A program made the translations under genes and the position numbers. A stretch of DNA of 64,000 nucleotides from Amycolatopsis nigrescens CSC17Ta-90 (GTDB taxonomy: Bacteria; Actinomycetota; Actinomycetes; Mycobacteriales; Pseudonocardiaceae). The stretch lies in NCBI RefSeq assembly GCF_000384315.1, contig NZ_ARVW01000001.1:6555001-6619000 (forward strand). Direction: 5' to 3'. The notes under the pieces are model-generated. The model made no database searches, was not told the origin of the DNA, and saw nothing but the letters and a program-made list of their open reading frames with translations. This document shows, piece after piece, positions 38,266 through 45,547 of the stretch (the first letter of the stretch is position 1; each line of letters begins with the position of its first letter).

Positions 38266-39611
38266 TTCCGAAGGCATTCCCGCCCGAGCCGGGCGCCGCC
38301 ACCTCCGGTGACTCCTATCTGCCGGCGCACGGCAACGGCGGCTACCGGGTCGCGCACTACGAGCTGGACCTGGAGTACCGGATCGGCCCGAACCGGCTGT
38401 CCGCGCAGGCCGTGCTGACCGCGGTGGCCACCCAGTCGCTGTCGCGGTTCAGCCTGGATCTCGCCGGGTTGCGAGTGAGCCGGGTGCTGGTCGACGGGCG
38501 CGCGGCGAAGTTCACCCGCGGTGGGCACAAGCTGCACGTCCGGCCGGCCAGGTCGCTGCCGCGGGGTGCCGAGTTCACCGTGGAGATCCGGTACGTCGGC
38601 AACCCGCGGCCGATCGGCGGCCAGTGGGGCGACATCGGCTGGGACGAGCTGACCGACGGCTCGCTGGTGGCCAGCCAGCCGGTGGGCGCGCCGTCCTGGT
38701 TCCCGTGCAACGACCATCCCGCGGACAAGGCCTCCTACCGCGTCTCGCTGACCACGTCCTCGCCGTACGCCGTGCTGGTGACCGGGAACCTGGTTTCGCG
38801 GCGGCACGGGGCGAGCACCACCACCTGGGTCTACGAGCGGCCGGAGCCGACTTCCACCTACCTGATGGGTGTCCACATAGGACGGTACGAGGAGATCGAG
38901 CTCGCCCGCGGCCCGGTGCCGCAGCGGGCCGCGGTGCCGGCCAGGTTGCGCCGGCCGTTCGCCCGCGACTTCGGCAGGCAGGCCGAGATCATGGACGTGT
39001 TGCGGGGGTTCTTCGGGCCTTACCCGTTCGGCGACTACGTGATCGTGGTGACCGACGACCCGCTGGACGATCCGATCGAGGCACAGGGCATGTCCGTGTT
39101 CGGCGCCAACCACGTGGACGGCAGGCGGACCCACGAGCGCCTCGCCGTGCACGAGCTGGCGCACCAGTGGTTCGGCAACAGCCTCACCGTCGCCGACTGG
39201 CGGCACATCTGGCTCAACGAGGGGTTTGCCACCTACGCCGAATGGCTGTGGTCGGAGGCGTCCGGCGGCGAGTCCGCGCACGCCGTCGCCCGGCAGTGGT
39301 ACGCGAAGGTGGCCGCTTCGCCGACGGACGTCAGCATCTGGAACCCCGGTGTCAGCCGGATGTTCGACGTCCAGGTGTACAAGCGGGGTGCGCTCGCACT
39401 GCACGCCCTGCGCCGCCGGATCGGGGACGAGCGGTTCTTCACCCTGCTGCCGGCCTGGACCGGCGAGCACCGGCACGGCACGGTGACCACCGCCGCCTTC
39501 ATCGAAATGGCCACCAGGGTGAGCGGGGAGCCGCTGACCGAGTTCTTCGCCTCCTGGCTGGACTCCGCCCGGCTACCCGCTTTTCCTCACGACGTGCTCA
39601 AGGGTCGCTGA
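38262..39611 (+). CDS. M1-family zinc aminopeptidase coupled to the NRPS-like gene
   Basis: 449 residues. The start is set at TTG 38262 because GGAGGG lies 8 nt upstream and TTGA overlaps the NRPS stop; a GTG 21 nt upstream is possible but has a poor binding site. Zinc site HELAHQWFGNS with the third ligand in WLNEGFATYAEW (HEXXH-18-E). The usual GXMEN motif is replaced by AQGMSVFGANH, so substrate recognition may differ. It has only the N-terminal beta and catalytic domains and no signal peptide. Producers of epsilon-poly-lysine are known to carry polymer-degrading zinc aminopeptidases, so trimming or self-protection is a fair hypothesis. Confidence 0.87.
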   Translation: MIPKAFPPEPGAATSGDSYLPAHGNGGYRVAHYELDLEYRIGPNRLSAQAVLTAVATQSLSRFSLDLAGLRVSRVLVDGRAAKFTRGGHKLHVRPARSLPRGAEFTVEIRYVGNPRPIGGQWGDIGWDELTDGSLVASQPVGAPSWFPCNDHPADKASYRVSLTTSSPYAVLVTGNLVSRRHGASTTTWVYERPEPTSTYLMGVHIGRYEEIELARGPVPQRAAVPARLRRPFARDFGRQAEIMDVLRGFFGPYPFGDYVIVVTDDPLDDPIEAQGMSVFGANHVDGRRTHERLAVHELAHQWFGNSLTVADWRHIWLNEGFATYAEWLWSEASGGESAHAVARQWYAKVAASPTDVSIWNPGVSRMFDVQVYKRGALALHALRRRIGDERFFTLLPAWTGEHRHGTVTTAAFIEMATRVSGEPLTEFFASWLDSARLPAFPHDVLKGR

Positions 39612-40236
39612 CCACCGCGGTGGCGATCCGCACCACCTCGGCGATCACCGAGTCCAGCGGGATCTGGTTGCCGCCGATCGACCAGTGGTAGACCAGCTCG
39701 TTCACCGCGCCGATCAGGGCCATCGCGCCGAGCCGGAAGTCCCGCGGGCTGGCCTCGCCGCGGGCGACGGCGCGTTCGGCGTCCGTCACCAGCAGCTTCA
39801 CCCAGTGCTCCCGCCAGGCCAGCCGGTGCTGCTCCACCGTGTCGCTGACCCCGATGACCTCCACATAGGACAGTCGGGCCCAGCGCGGGTCCTTGGCGGT
39901 GGTGTTGATGTAGGCCCGCACGGCCAGCTCGATCCTGGCCCGCAGGCCGGCGTTCTCGGCTTCCGCGAAGGCCTCGGCCACCGCGGTGGCCGCGCGTTCG
40001 ATGATCTGGTCGTGCAGGGCCATCAGCAGTGCTTCGCGGCTGGCGAACTCCTCGTAGAAGTTGCGGGTGGAAACCGAAGCGGCGGTGCACAGCTTTTCGA
40101 TCGAGCTGGCCGCGTAGCCGTCCGTGCCGAACAGCTCCAGCCCGGCGGTGAGCAGCCGCTCCCGGCGTTCCGCCCGCCGGTCGGCCGCGGAACGGCCGCC
40201 GTAAACGCGGCTGGCGGGTTCTTCACTTGAGGGCAC
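39598..40236 (-). CDS. TetR-family transcriptional regulator
   Basis: 212 residues. N-terminal HTH RRERLLTAGLELFGTDGYAA then SSIEKLCTAASVSTRNFYEEFASREAL (about 23-70), with an all-helical ligand domain behind it. GTG 40236 follows TAGGCT (40248-40243) by 6 nt, so the mRNA may be leaderless. Its 3' end overlaps the M1 peptidase gene by 14 nt, tail to tail. The target is unknown; the P450-TetR pair next to it diverges in function, not in strand, so no clear partner can be named. Confidence 0.9.
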   Translation of the reverse strand: MPSSEEPASRVYGGRSAADRRAERRERLLTAGLELFGTDGYAASSIEKLCTAASVSTRNFYEEFASREALLMALHDQIIERAATAVAEAFAEAENAGLRARIELAVRAYINTTAKDPRWARLSYVEVIGVSDTVEQHRLAWREHWVKLLVTDAERAVARGEASPRDFRLGAMALIGAVNELVYHWSIGGNQIPLDSVIAEVVRIATAVVSDP

Positions 40237-40274
40237 GGCCCAAGCCTAGGCCAACGCGGCCGCGCACGTCATGA

Positions 40275-41567
40275 TCAAGTAGCCGCGCCGACCCCGGCCG
40301 GCACCGCGCGCACCGGGAACCGGTCGACCCCGCGGATCACCGTGGAGCCGAGCCGGCGAACCGGGCCAGCCTGGCGCAGTCCGGGCAGCCGTTCGGCCAG
40401 TGCCCGCAACGCGACCGTGGCCTCCATCCTGGCCAGCGGTGCGCCGAGGCAGTAGTGGATTCCGCTGGAGAAGGCCAGATGGTCCTGTTCCGGTTCCCTG
40501 GTGATGTCGAACTCGTCCGGCCTGGCGAAGACCCGCTCGTCCCGACCGGCCGAACCGAGCAGCACGATCACCGGGGTGTTCTCGCGCAGCCGCCGCCCGC
40601 CGAGCTCGAGCTGCTCGTGCGCCAGCCGCACGGTCAGCTGCACCGGCGGGTCGTAGCGCAGTGTCTCGTCGCCCGCCTTCTCGGCCAGTTCCGCCGGGGC
40701 GTCCACCAGCGCCGACCACTGCGCCGGGTCGGCGAGCAGGGCGAGGGTGGCGTTGCCGATCAGGTTGACCGTGGTCTCGAATCCGGCGATGAGCAGCAGC
40801 TCGCAGGTGGACAGCAGTTCCGGCATGCTCAGTTTTCCCTCGGCGTGCGCCAGGGTGAGCTGGCTGATCACGTCCTCGCCGGGGTCCTTCGCGCGCTGCT
40901 CGCTCAGCCGCTCGAACAGCCGGTAGATCTCGCCGGTCGCGTCGCGCAGCGCGATCGCGTGCTTGAGCGAGCTGATCCCGTCCAGCGACGCGGCCAGGAT
41001 CCGGCCGTAGCGGGCGAACCGGTCGGCGTCCGCGTCCGGGATGCCGAGCAGCTCGCTGATCACCGCGATCGGCAGCGGGGCGGCGAAGTCGGCCTTCAGG
41101 TCGAACTCGCCCTTGGCCAGCGCGCGGTCCAGCAGGTCGTGGCAGATCCGTTCCACGGCGGGCTGGTAGCCGCCGATCTTGCGCGGACTGAACGCGGGCC
41201 TGGCCAGCGTGCGCAGCCGGGTGTGCTCCGGCGGGTCCAGTTCCAGGAACGAGGGGGCGAGCTGGGCACGGGAGTCTTCGAGGGTGCCGAACCCCTCCGG
41301 GTACTCGCCGGCGGTGGTCTGCACACCGAACCGGCGGTCCCGCAGGATCTGCCTGCACAGCTCGTACCCGGACGCGGCCAGCATGCCGGTGCGGCTGCGG
41401 TAGAGCGGTTCACCGGCCCGCAGCTCGGCGTAGACGCGGTAGGGATCGTTGCGCCACGGCGGTTTCCCGAGCCGGGCGACGCGGTCGCCGGCCAGGCTGA
41501 GCAACCAGGTTCCCGCGCGTTCCAGTTCGATTTTGGCACCGAGGCGAGCGTCGGCCAGTATTGCCAT
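40275..41567 (-). CDS. Cytochrome P450
   Basis: 430 residues. I-helix LLIAGFETTVNLIGN (oxygen-binding AGxET), ExxR in DETLRYDPPVQ, and haem loop FSSGIHYCLGAPLARME with the Cys ligand. PSFLELDPPEHTRLRTL marks the C-helix. ATG 41567 has AGGGA 6-7 nt upstream; the GTG just before it is less well spaced. It is typical of soluble bacterial class I P450s and needs an external ferredoxin and reductase; none lies next to it. It is 48 nt downstream of a TetR gene on the same strand, probably the same transcript. Confidence 0.93.
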   Translation of the reverse strand: MAILADARLGAKIELERAGTWLLSLAGDRVARLGKPPWRNDPYRVYAELRAGEPLYRSRTGMLAASGYELCRQILRDRRFGVQTTAGEYPEGFGTLEDSRAQLAPSFLELDPPEHTRLRTLARPAFSPRKIGGYQPAVERICHDLLDRALAKGEFDLKADFAAPLPIAVISELLGIPDADADRFARYGRILAASLDGISSLKHAIALRDATGEIYRLFERLSEQRAKDPGEDVISQLTLAHAEGKLSMPELLSTCELLLIAGFETTVNLIGNATLALLADPAQWSALVDAPAELAEKAGDETLRYDPPVQLTVRLAHEQLELGGRRLRENTPVIVLLGSAGRDERVFARPDEFDITREPEQDHLAFSSGIHYCLGAPLARMEATVALRALAERLPGLRQAGPVRRLGSTVIRGVDRFPVRAVPAGVGAAT

Positions 41568-41615
41568 CACTGTTCCCTACCTTTCAAGTACGGGTTTCCG
41601 TGCGGTGCTTGGTGG

Positions 41616-42194
41616 TCATCGCCGGTACCCGAGCCCGGCCAGTGCGGTGTCCAGCGCGAGCCCCGGCGCGTCCAGCGGGGCGAGCTTGCCGAGGGTGATG
41701 CCCTCCCAGGCGGTGTAGACGAAGGAGTAGAGCGAGTTCGCCACCCACCACACCGGGAGTTCCGGGCGCAGCACGAGTTCCTGTTGCGCGCGCTCGACGA
41801 AGGCGTTGACCGGTTCCTCCACGCGTTCGAAGCGCTCGGTTATCGCCACTTCGGCGTCCAGTGAGGGCTGTCGCAGCAGGAAGGCGATCCGGGAGCCCAG
41901 CGGCACCAGCAGCTCGATCATCCGGCGCAGTGCCTCCGCCGCCGATTCGCCCTGGTCGTCCAGCCTCGCGTCTTCGATCGCGTTTTCGAGCAGCCGCAAC
42001 GAATCGTGCGCCACCGCGACCAGCAGCGCCTGCCTGGTCGGGTAGTGCTTGTGCAGGGTGGTGCGGCCGATCCCGGCCGCCTTGGCGACTTCGGCCAGCG
42101 ACGCGGTGGCGTCGGCGACCAGCACGTCGGCGGCGATCTCCAGCGTCGACGGCCGCTCACGTGCGATCGTCGATCGTCGGATGTGAACACTCAT
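41616..42194 (-). CDS. TetR-family regulator of the P450 operon
   Basis: 192 residues. HTH EIAADVLVADATASLAEVAK then AAGIGRTTLHKHYPTRQALL (about 19-60), with a typical TetR ligand domain rich in Trp and Tyr (VWWVANSLYSFVYTAWEG). The ATG at 42194 is supported by TACGGT (42207-42202) ending 7 nt before it. A perfect palindrome covers the start codon, which points to autorepression. The downstream P450 is probably co-regulated. Confidence 0.9.
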   Translation of the reverse strand: MSVHIRRSTIARERPSTLEIAADVLVADATASLAEVAKAAGIGRTTLHKHYPTRQALLVAVAHDSLRLLENAIEDARLDDQGESAAEALRRMIELLVPLGSRIAFLLRQPSLDAEVAITERFERVEEPVNAFVERAQQELVLRPELPVWWVANSLYSFVYTAWEGITLGKLAPLDAPGLALDTALAGLGYRR

Positions 42195-42207
42195 GTTCAC
42201 TACCGTA
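42183..42207 (-). promoter_or_regulatory. Leaderless promoter and palindromic operator of the TetR-P450 operon
   Basis: On the minus strand, TACGGT (42207-42202) is a -10 box 7 nt before the ATG. Immediately downstream lies the perfect inverted repeat GTGAACACTCATGTTCAC (42183-42200, 7-bp arms, 4-bp centre), which spans the start codon. A repressor bound there would block initiation. The palindrome is certain; the role is inferred. Confidence 0.6.
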
Positions 42208-42262
42208 CACACGCCTCCGCGCCCCGGCCACTGAGTTGGCCGGGCGTCGGCCAGGCGGGGGA

Positions 42263-43600
42263 CTACGCGAGCGGCGTGCGAAGCGGGATGTGCACCAGAT
42301 CGGGACGGCCGGCCGGGGAACCAGCACCGACCCAGTGCGCGAGCCGTTCCGGGGTGAACAGCTCGTCGATCGCCATGCAGGCGGCGCCGACCAAACCGGC
42401 CTGGTCGCTCAGCGTGGACCTGGCGATCCGCAGCTCCCTGGTGGCCAGCGGCAGCGAGCGCCGGTAGACCGTTTCGCGCAGCGCGGCCAGCAGCAGGTCG
42501 CCCGCGCCGGCCACGCCGCCGCCGATGATCACCAGCGCCGGGTTGTAGAAGCTGACCAGGGTGGCCAGCAGGCTGCCGATCAACCGGCCCGCCCTGGTCA
42601 GCAGCTCGACCGAAGTGCGGTCGCCGCGCTGCGCCGCGGCGGAGATGTCGGCCGCGGTGAGCACGCCCTGCTCGGACAGCCGCGCGGCGAGGATCTCGCT
42701 GCGGCCCTCTTCGGCGGCGGCCAGCCCGTCCCTGGCCAGCGCGGCGCCGCCGGCGAACGCTTCCAGGCAGCCGGTGTTGCCGCACCGGCAGACCACCTGC
42801 GGGTCGTCCGCCACGGCGGCGTGCCCGATGTCGCCGGCGCAGCCCTGGCTGCCGCGGTGCAGCTGCCCGCCGGAGATCAGGCCGGCGCCGATACCGGTGC
42901 CGATCTTGATGTAGAGGATGTCGCGCTGGCCCTTGGCCGAACCGGCCCGCAGCTCGCCCAGCGCCATCGCGTTCACCTCGTTGTCCACCCACACCGGCGC
43001 GGAGAACCTGACGGCCAGCCGGTCGCGGACGCCGTAGCCGTCCCAGCCGGGCATGATCGGCGGCGCGCTCGGCCTGCCGGTGGCGAACTCGACCGGGCCG
43101 GGCAGCCCGATGCCGATGCCCCAGACCTCCGCCTGAGTGCCGCCCGCGTCCGCGGCGATCCGGTCGAGCAGGCGCACGAACAGCTCCTCGACGTGGCCGA
43201 GCACGATCTCCGGGCCGAGTGCGATGTCGGTGGGCTCCTCGAGCTCCGCCAGCACCGTCCCGGACAGATCCACCACGCCGACCCCGACGCTCGTCGCGCC
43301 GAGCTCCGCGGTGAGCACCACCCCGGCCCGCGCGCGGAAGCGCAGCTCGCGCGGTGCCCGGCCGCCGCTGGACGGCCCGAGCGGCCCTTCCTCCAGCAGC
43401 CCACAGTCGGTCAGCTGGGTGACGCGCTGGGTGACCACGGTCCGGCCGAGCCCGGCCAGCCTGCCGATTTCCGGGCGGGTGCGCGCGGCTCCGGTGCGCA
43501 CCAGATCCAGCACGGTGGCCAGGCTGTCCACCTGCTCCGGCGTCAACGCGGGGGAGTTCTGCGCTGTTCGCGACAACTGCATCCGCACATCTTCCAGCAT
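42263..43600 (-). CDS. ROK-family transcriptional regulator
   Basis: 445 residues. An N-terminal winged helix (about 25-80, LATVLDLVRTGAARTRPEIG then RLAGLGRTVVTQRVTQLTDCG) is fused to a ROK sugar-kinase-like domain with WGIGIGLPGPVEF, IKIGTGIGAGLISGG and the zinc loop CRCGNTGCLEAFAGG. Such proteins repress carbohydrate genes and are released by sugars or sugar phosphates. An ATG six codons inside (43582) has the better ribosome binding site (GGAAG, 8 nt). It faces away from the ABC-F gene. The tandem GH95-like genes further on could be its targets, but nothing in the sequence proves this. Confidence 0.92.
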   Translation of the reverse strand: MLEDVRMQLSRTAQNSPALTPEQVDSLATVLDLVRTGAARTRPEIGRLAGLGRTVVTQRVTQLTDCGLLEEGPLGPSSGGRAPRELRFRARAGVVLTAELGATSVGVGVVDLSGTVLAELEEPTDIALGPEIVLGHVEELFVRLLDRIAADAGGTQAEVWGIGIGLPGPVEFATGRPSAPPIMPGWDGYGVRDRLAVRFSAPVWVDNEVNAMALGELRAGSAKGQRDILYIKIGTGIGAGLISGGQLHRGSQGCAGDIGHAAVADDPQVVCRCGNTGCLEAFAGGAALARDGLAAAEEGRSEILAARLSEQGVLTAADISAAAQRGDRTSVELLTRAGRLIGSLLATLVSFYNPALVIIGGGVAGAGDLLLAALRETVYRRSLPLATRELRIARSTLSDQAGLVGAACMAIDELFTPERLAHWVGAGSPAGRPDLVHIPLRTPLA

Positions 43601-43647
43601 CGGCCCGCCGGTCGCTCGGATACCTGGGTCTGCCCGGAGAAAACCAG

Positions 43648-43677
43648 GTGACGGTCGTTCGAGTGATCGGTTAACCT
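43648..43677 (+). promoter_or_regulatory. Promoter of the ABC-F leader transcript
   Basis: GTGACG (43648-43653), an 18-bp spacer and TAACCT (43672-43677) form a good promoter. The -10 box ends 6 nt before the ATG of the leader peptide, so the transcript should begin at or next to that ATG. An A-rich run (AGAAAA, 43638-43643) lies just upstream of the -35, the place where WhiB7 recognises AT-rich DNA in antibiotic-responsive promoters; that link is speculative. Confidence 0.6.
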
Positions 43678-43683
43678 GGATTC

Positions 43684-43707
43684 ATGAGCTACCAGTTCTA
43701 CCTCTGA
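43684..43707 (+). CDS. Leader peptide MSYQFYL of the ABC-F gene
   Basis: A seven-residue reading frame, ATG to TGA, begins 6 nt after a -10 box and so is probably translated from a leaderless mRNA. Its last sense codon, stop codon and next three bases (43702-43710) are the exact complement, with one G-U, of the bases around the downstream ribosome binding site (43761-43769). Short leader peptides of this kind sense ribosome-targeting antibiotics by stalling. Translation has not been shown; the case rests on geometry and pairing. Confidence 0.6.
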   Translation: MSYQFYL

Positions 43708-43769
43708 TTCTCGGGCCGGCCCTTCTCGCGTCGATGCCCCGTGTTCTTTTCACGTACCCTGAATCGGAG
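43702..43769 (+). promoter_or_regulatory. Translational attenuator: leader end pairs with the ABC-F ribosome binding site
   Basis: CTCTGATTC (43702-43710) pairs over all nine positions with GAATCGGAG (43761-43769), which contains the GGAG (43766-43769) of the ABC-F gene, 8 nt before its TTG. In this helix the binding site is hidden. A ribosome stalled at the end of the leader would cover the left strand and free it. Inside the 50-nt loop are smaller hairpins (GGGCCGGCCC at 43713-43722; CGTG/CACG at 43740-43754). Confidence 0.6.
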
Positions 43770-43777
43770 TAGAACTC

Positions 43778-45421
43778 TTGCTGTCCCAGGAAAATCCTGT
43801 AACCCTGCCCGGAAAACGGGCCCATCTGAGCGCCGAGCACCTGAGCAAGGGCTTCGAGTCGCGCGCCGTGCTGTCCGACGTGTCGCTGACCGTCGGTGCC
43901 GGCCGCCGGCTCGGGGTGGTCGGCGAGAACGGCAGCGGCAAGACCACGCTGCTGAACATCCTGGCCGGCACCCTGGAACCGGACGGTGGCACCGTCACCC
44001 GGCACGGCTCGGTGGCCGTTGCCGGGCAGGAACTGCCCTTCGAGGAGGCCGACACGATCTCCTCGCTGCTGGACGTCGCGCTCGCCGGTGTCCGGGCCGC
44101 GCTCGCCGAACTGGACGCGGCTTCGGTCGCGCTGGCCGAGGGTGAAACCGGTGCGGAGGACCGGTTCGCCGCCGCGCTCGCGCAGGCCGAACGGCTGGAG
44201 GCGTGGGACGCCGAGCGACGGGCCGATCTCGCGCTGGACGGTCTCGGCGCGCCGAGCGACCGGAACCGGCGGCTGGCCGAGCTGTCGGTGGGCCAGCGGT
44301 ACCGGGTCCGGCTGGCCTGCCTGCTCGCCGAGCGGGTGGACATCCTGCTGCTGGACGAGCCGACCAACCACCTCGACGCGGGCGGGCTGGCCTACCTGAC
44401 CGAGTGCCTGCGCGGCTACCCCGGCGCGGTGGTGCTGGTCAGCCACGACCGGATGCTGCTGGAGCAGGTCTGCGGTTCGCTGCTCGACCTCGATCCCAAC
44501 GCCGACGGCGCGGCCGTGGTCTACGGCGGCGGCTATTCCGGCTACAAGAAGGCGAAGGCCGTCGAACGGGTGCGCTGGCAGCAGCGTTTTGCCCTGGAGT
44601 GCGCCGAGGCCGAGCAGCTCGCGCAGGACCTGCGTGCCGCGGAGAACCGGCTGATCTCGGCATGGCGGCCGGAGAAGGGGCACAACAAGCACGGCAGGGC
44701 GACGCACGCGCCGAGCAGGCTGCACAGCGTGCGGCGGCGGCTGGACGAGCTGACCGCGAACCGGGTCGCCCGGCCGCCGGAGCCGCTCCGGTTCAGCTGT
44801 CCCGACCTGCCGAAGCAGGGCCTCGGCGCGGTGCTCACCGCGGCCGGTGTGGTGGTGCCGGGACGGCTCGCGCTGTCCGGTTCGGACACCGTGGCACTGT
44901 CCACAGGGGACAGGCTGGTGGTCTCCGGCCCGAACGGTGCCGGTAAGTCGACCTTGCTCGGTGTGCTCGCCGGGCGGCTGGAACCGGCGTCCGGCTCGGT
45001 GTGGCGGGCGAAGTCGGCCAGGGTGGAACTGCTCGCCCAGGAGTCGGAGTTCGCCGAGCACGACCGAACCCCGGCCGAGCTGTACTCCGCGCTTGCGGAC
45101 CGGCTGGTGCTGCACGGCGCGCTGAGCGCCGGGCAGATCGTCGGGCTCGGCGAGCTCGGGCTGCTCTCCGCCGCGGACCGGCACCGTCCGGTCGCGCGGC
45201 TGTCCACCGGGCAGCGGCGGCGGTTGTCGCTGGCGATGCTGCTGCTGCGGGCGCCGCACGTGCTGCTGCTGGACGAGCCGACGAACCACCTGTCCATCGC
45301 GCTGGTGGACGAACTCACCGAGGCGATCCGCCGGACGCCGGGTGCGGTGGTGGTGGCCACCCACGACCGGCAGCTGCGCGCCGACCTCGACGACTGGCCG
45401 GCACTGGAGCTGGCCGCCTGA
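43778..45421 (+). CDS. ABC-F ATPase, probable ribosome-protection antibiotic resistance factor
   Basis: 547 residues with two ABC cassettes and no membrane domain. Walker A GENGSGKTTLLNILAG (about 51-66) and GPNGAGKSTLLGVLAG. Signatures LSVGQRYRVRLA and LSTGQRRRLSLA. Walker B LLLDEPTNHLD and LLLDEPTNHLS. Between them (about 245-345) lies a charged linker helix pair, the part that enters the ribosomal P/E region in antibiotic-resistance ABC-F proteins. The TTG start with GGAG 8 nt upstream is masked by the attenuator helix. By family it likely dislodges macrolide-, lincosamide- or streptogramin-type drugs; the drug cannot be named from sequence. Confidence 0.88.
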   Translation: MLSQENPVTLPGKRAHLSAEHLSKGFESRAVLSDVSLTVGAGRRLGVVGENGSGKTTLLNILAGTLEPDGGTVTRHGSVAVAGQELPFEEADTISSLLDVALAGVRAALAELDAASVALAEGETGAEDRFAAALAQAERLEAWDAERRADLALDGLGAPSDRNRRLAELSVGQRYRVRLACLLAERVDILLLDEPTNHLDAGGLAYLTECLRGYPGAVVLVSHDRMLLEQVCGSLLDLDPNADGAAVVYGGGYSGYKKAKAVERVRWQQRFALECAEAEQLAQDLRAAENRLISAWRPEKGHNKHGRATHAPSRLHSVRRRLDELTANRVARPPEPLRFSCPDLPKQGLGAVLTAAGVVVPGRLALSGSDTVALSTGDRLVVSGPNGAGKSTLLGVLAGRLEPASGSVWRAKSARVELLAQESEFAEHDRTPAELYSALADRLVLHGALSAGQIVGLGELGLLSAADRHRPVARLSTGQRRRLSLAMLLLRAPHVLLLDEPTNHLSIALVDELTEAIRRTPGAVVVATHDRQLRADLDDWPALELAA

Positions 45422-45427
45422 CGGTAG

Positions 45428-45541
45428 ACATCGGATGTATGTGCGGCTCTATGGGTGAAGGTGGTGGCCAAAACGGGGATATTTCTGCAAACATGCAGAG
45501 CGTCAGTTCGTTGATGAGCTGACACTGTGCTGAAACATAGT
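45428..45541 (+). promoter_or_regulatory. Operator-like palindrome and promoter of the GH95-like gene pair
   Basis: ACATCGGATGT (45428-45438) is a perfect 11-bp palindrome of the kind bound by GntR-type regulators. Further down, TTGATG (45511-45516), a 19-bp spacer and CATAGT (45536-45541) could be the promoter; the -10 ends 6 nt before GTG 45548. No GntR gene lies nearby. The only sugar-type regulator close by is the ROK protein. Confidence 0.4.
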
Positions 45542-45547
45542 ATGACT

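Noticed and set aside
39598..42194. A single biosynthetic cluster joining the NRPS-like gene, P450 and regulators
   Set aside because: Strand changes and separate leaderless promoters divide these genes; the P450 belongs with its own TetR, and no tailoring or transport genes link it to the NRPS.
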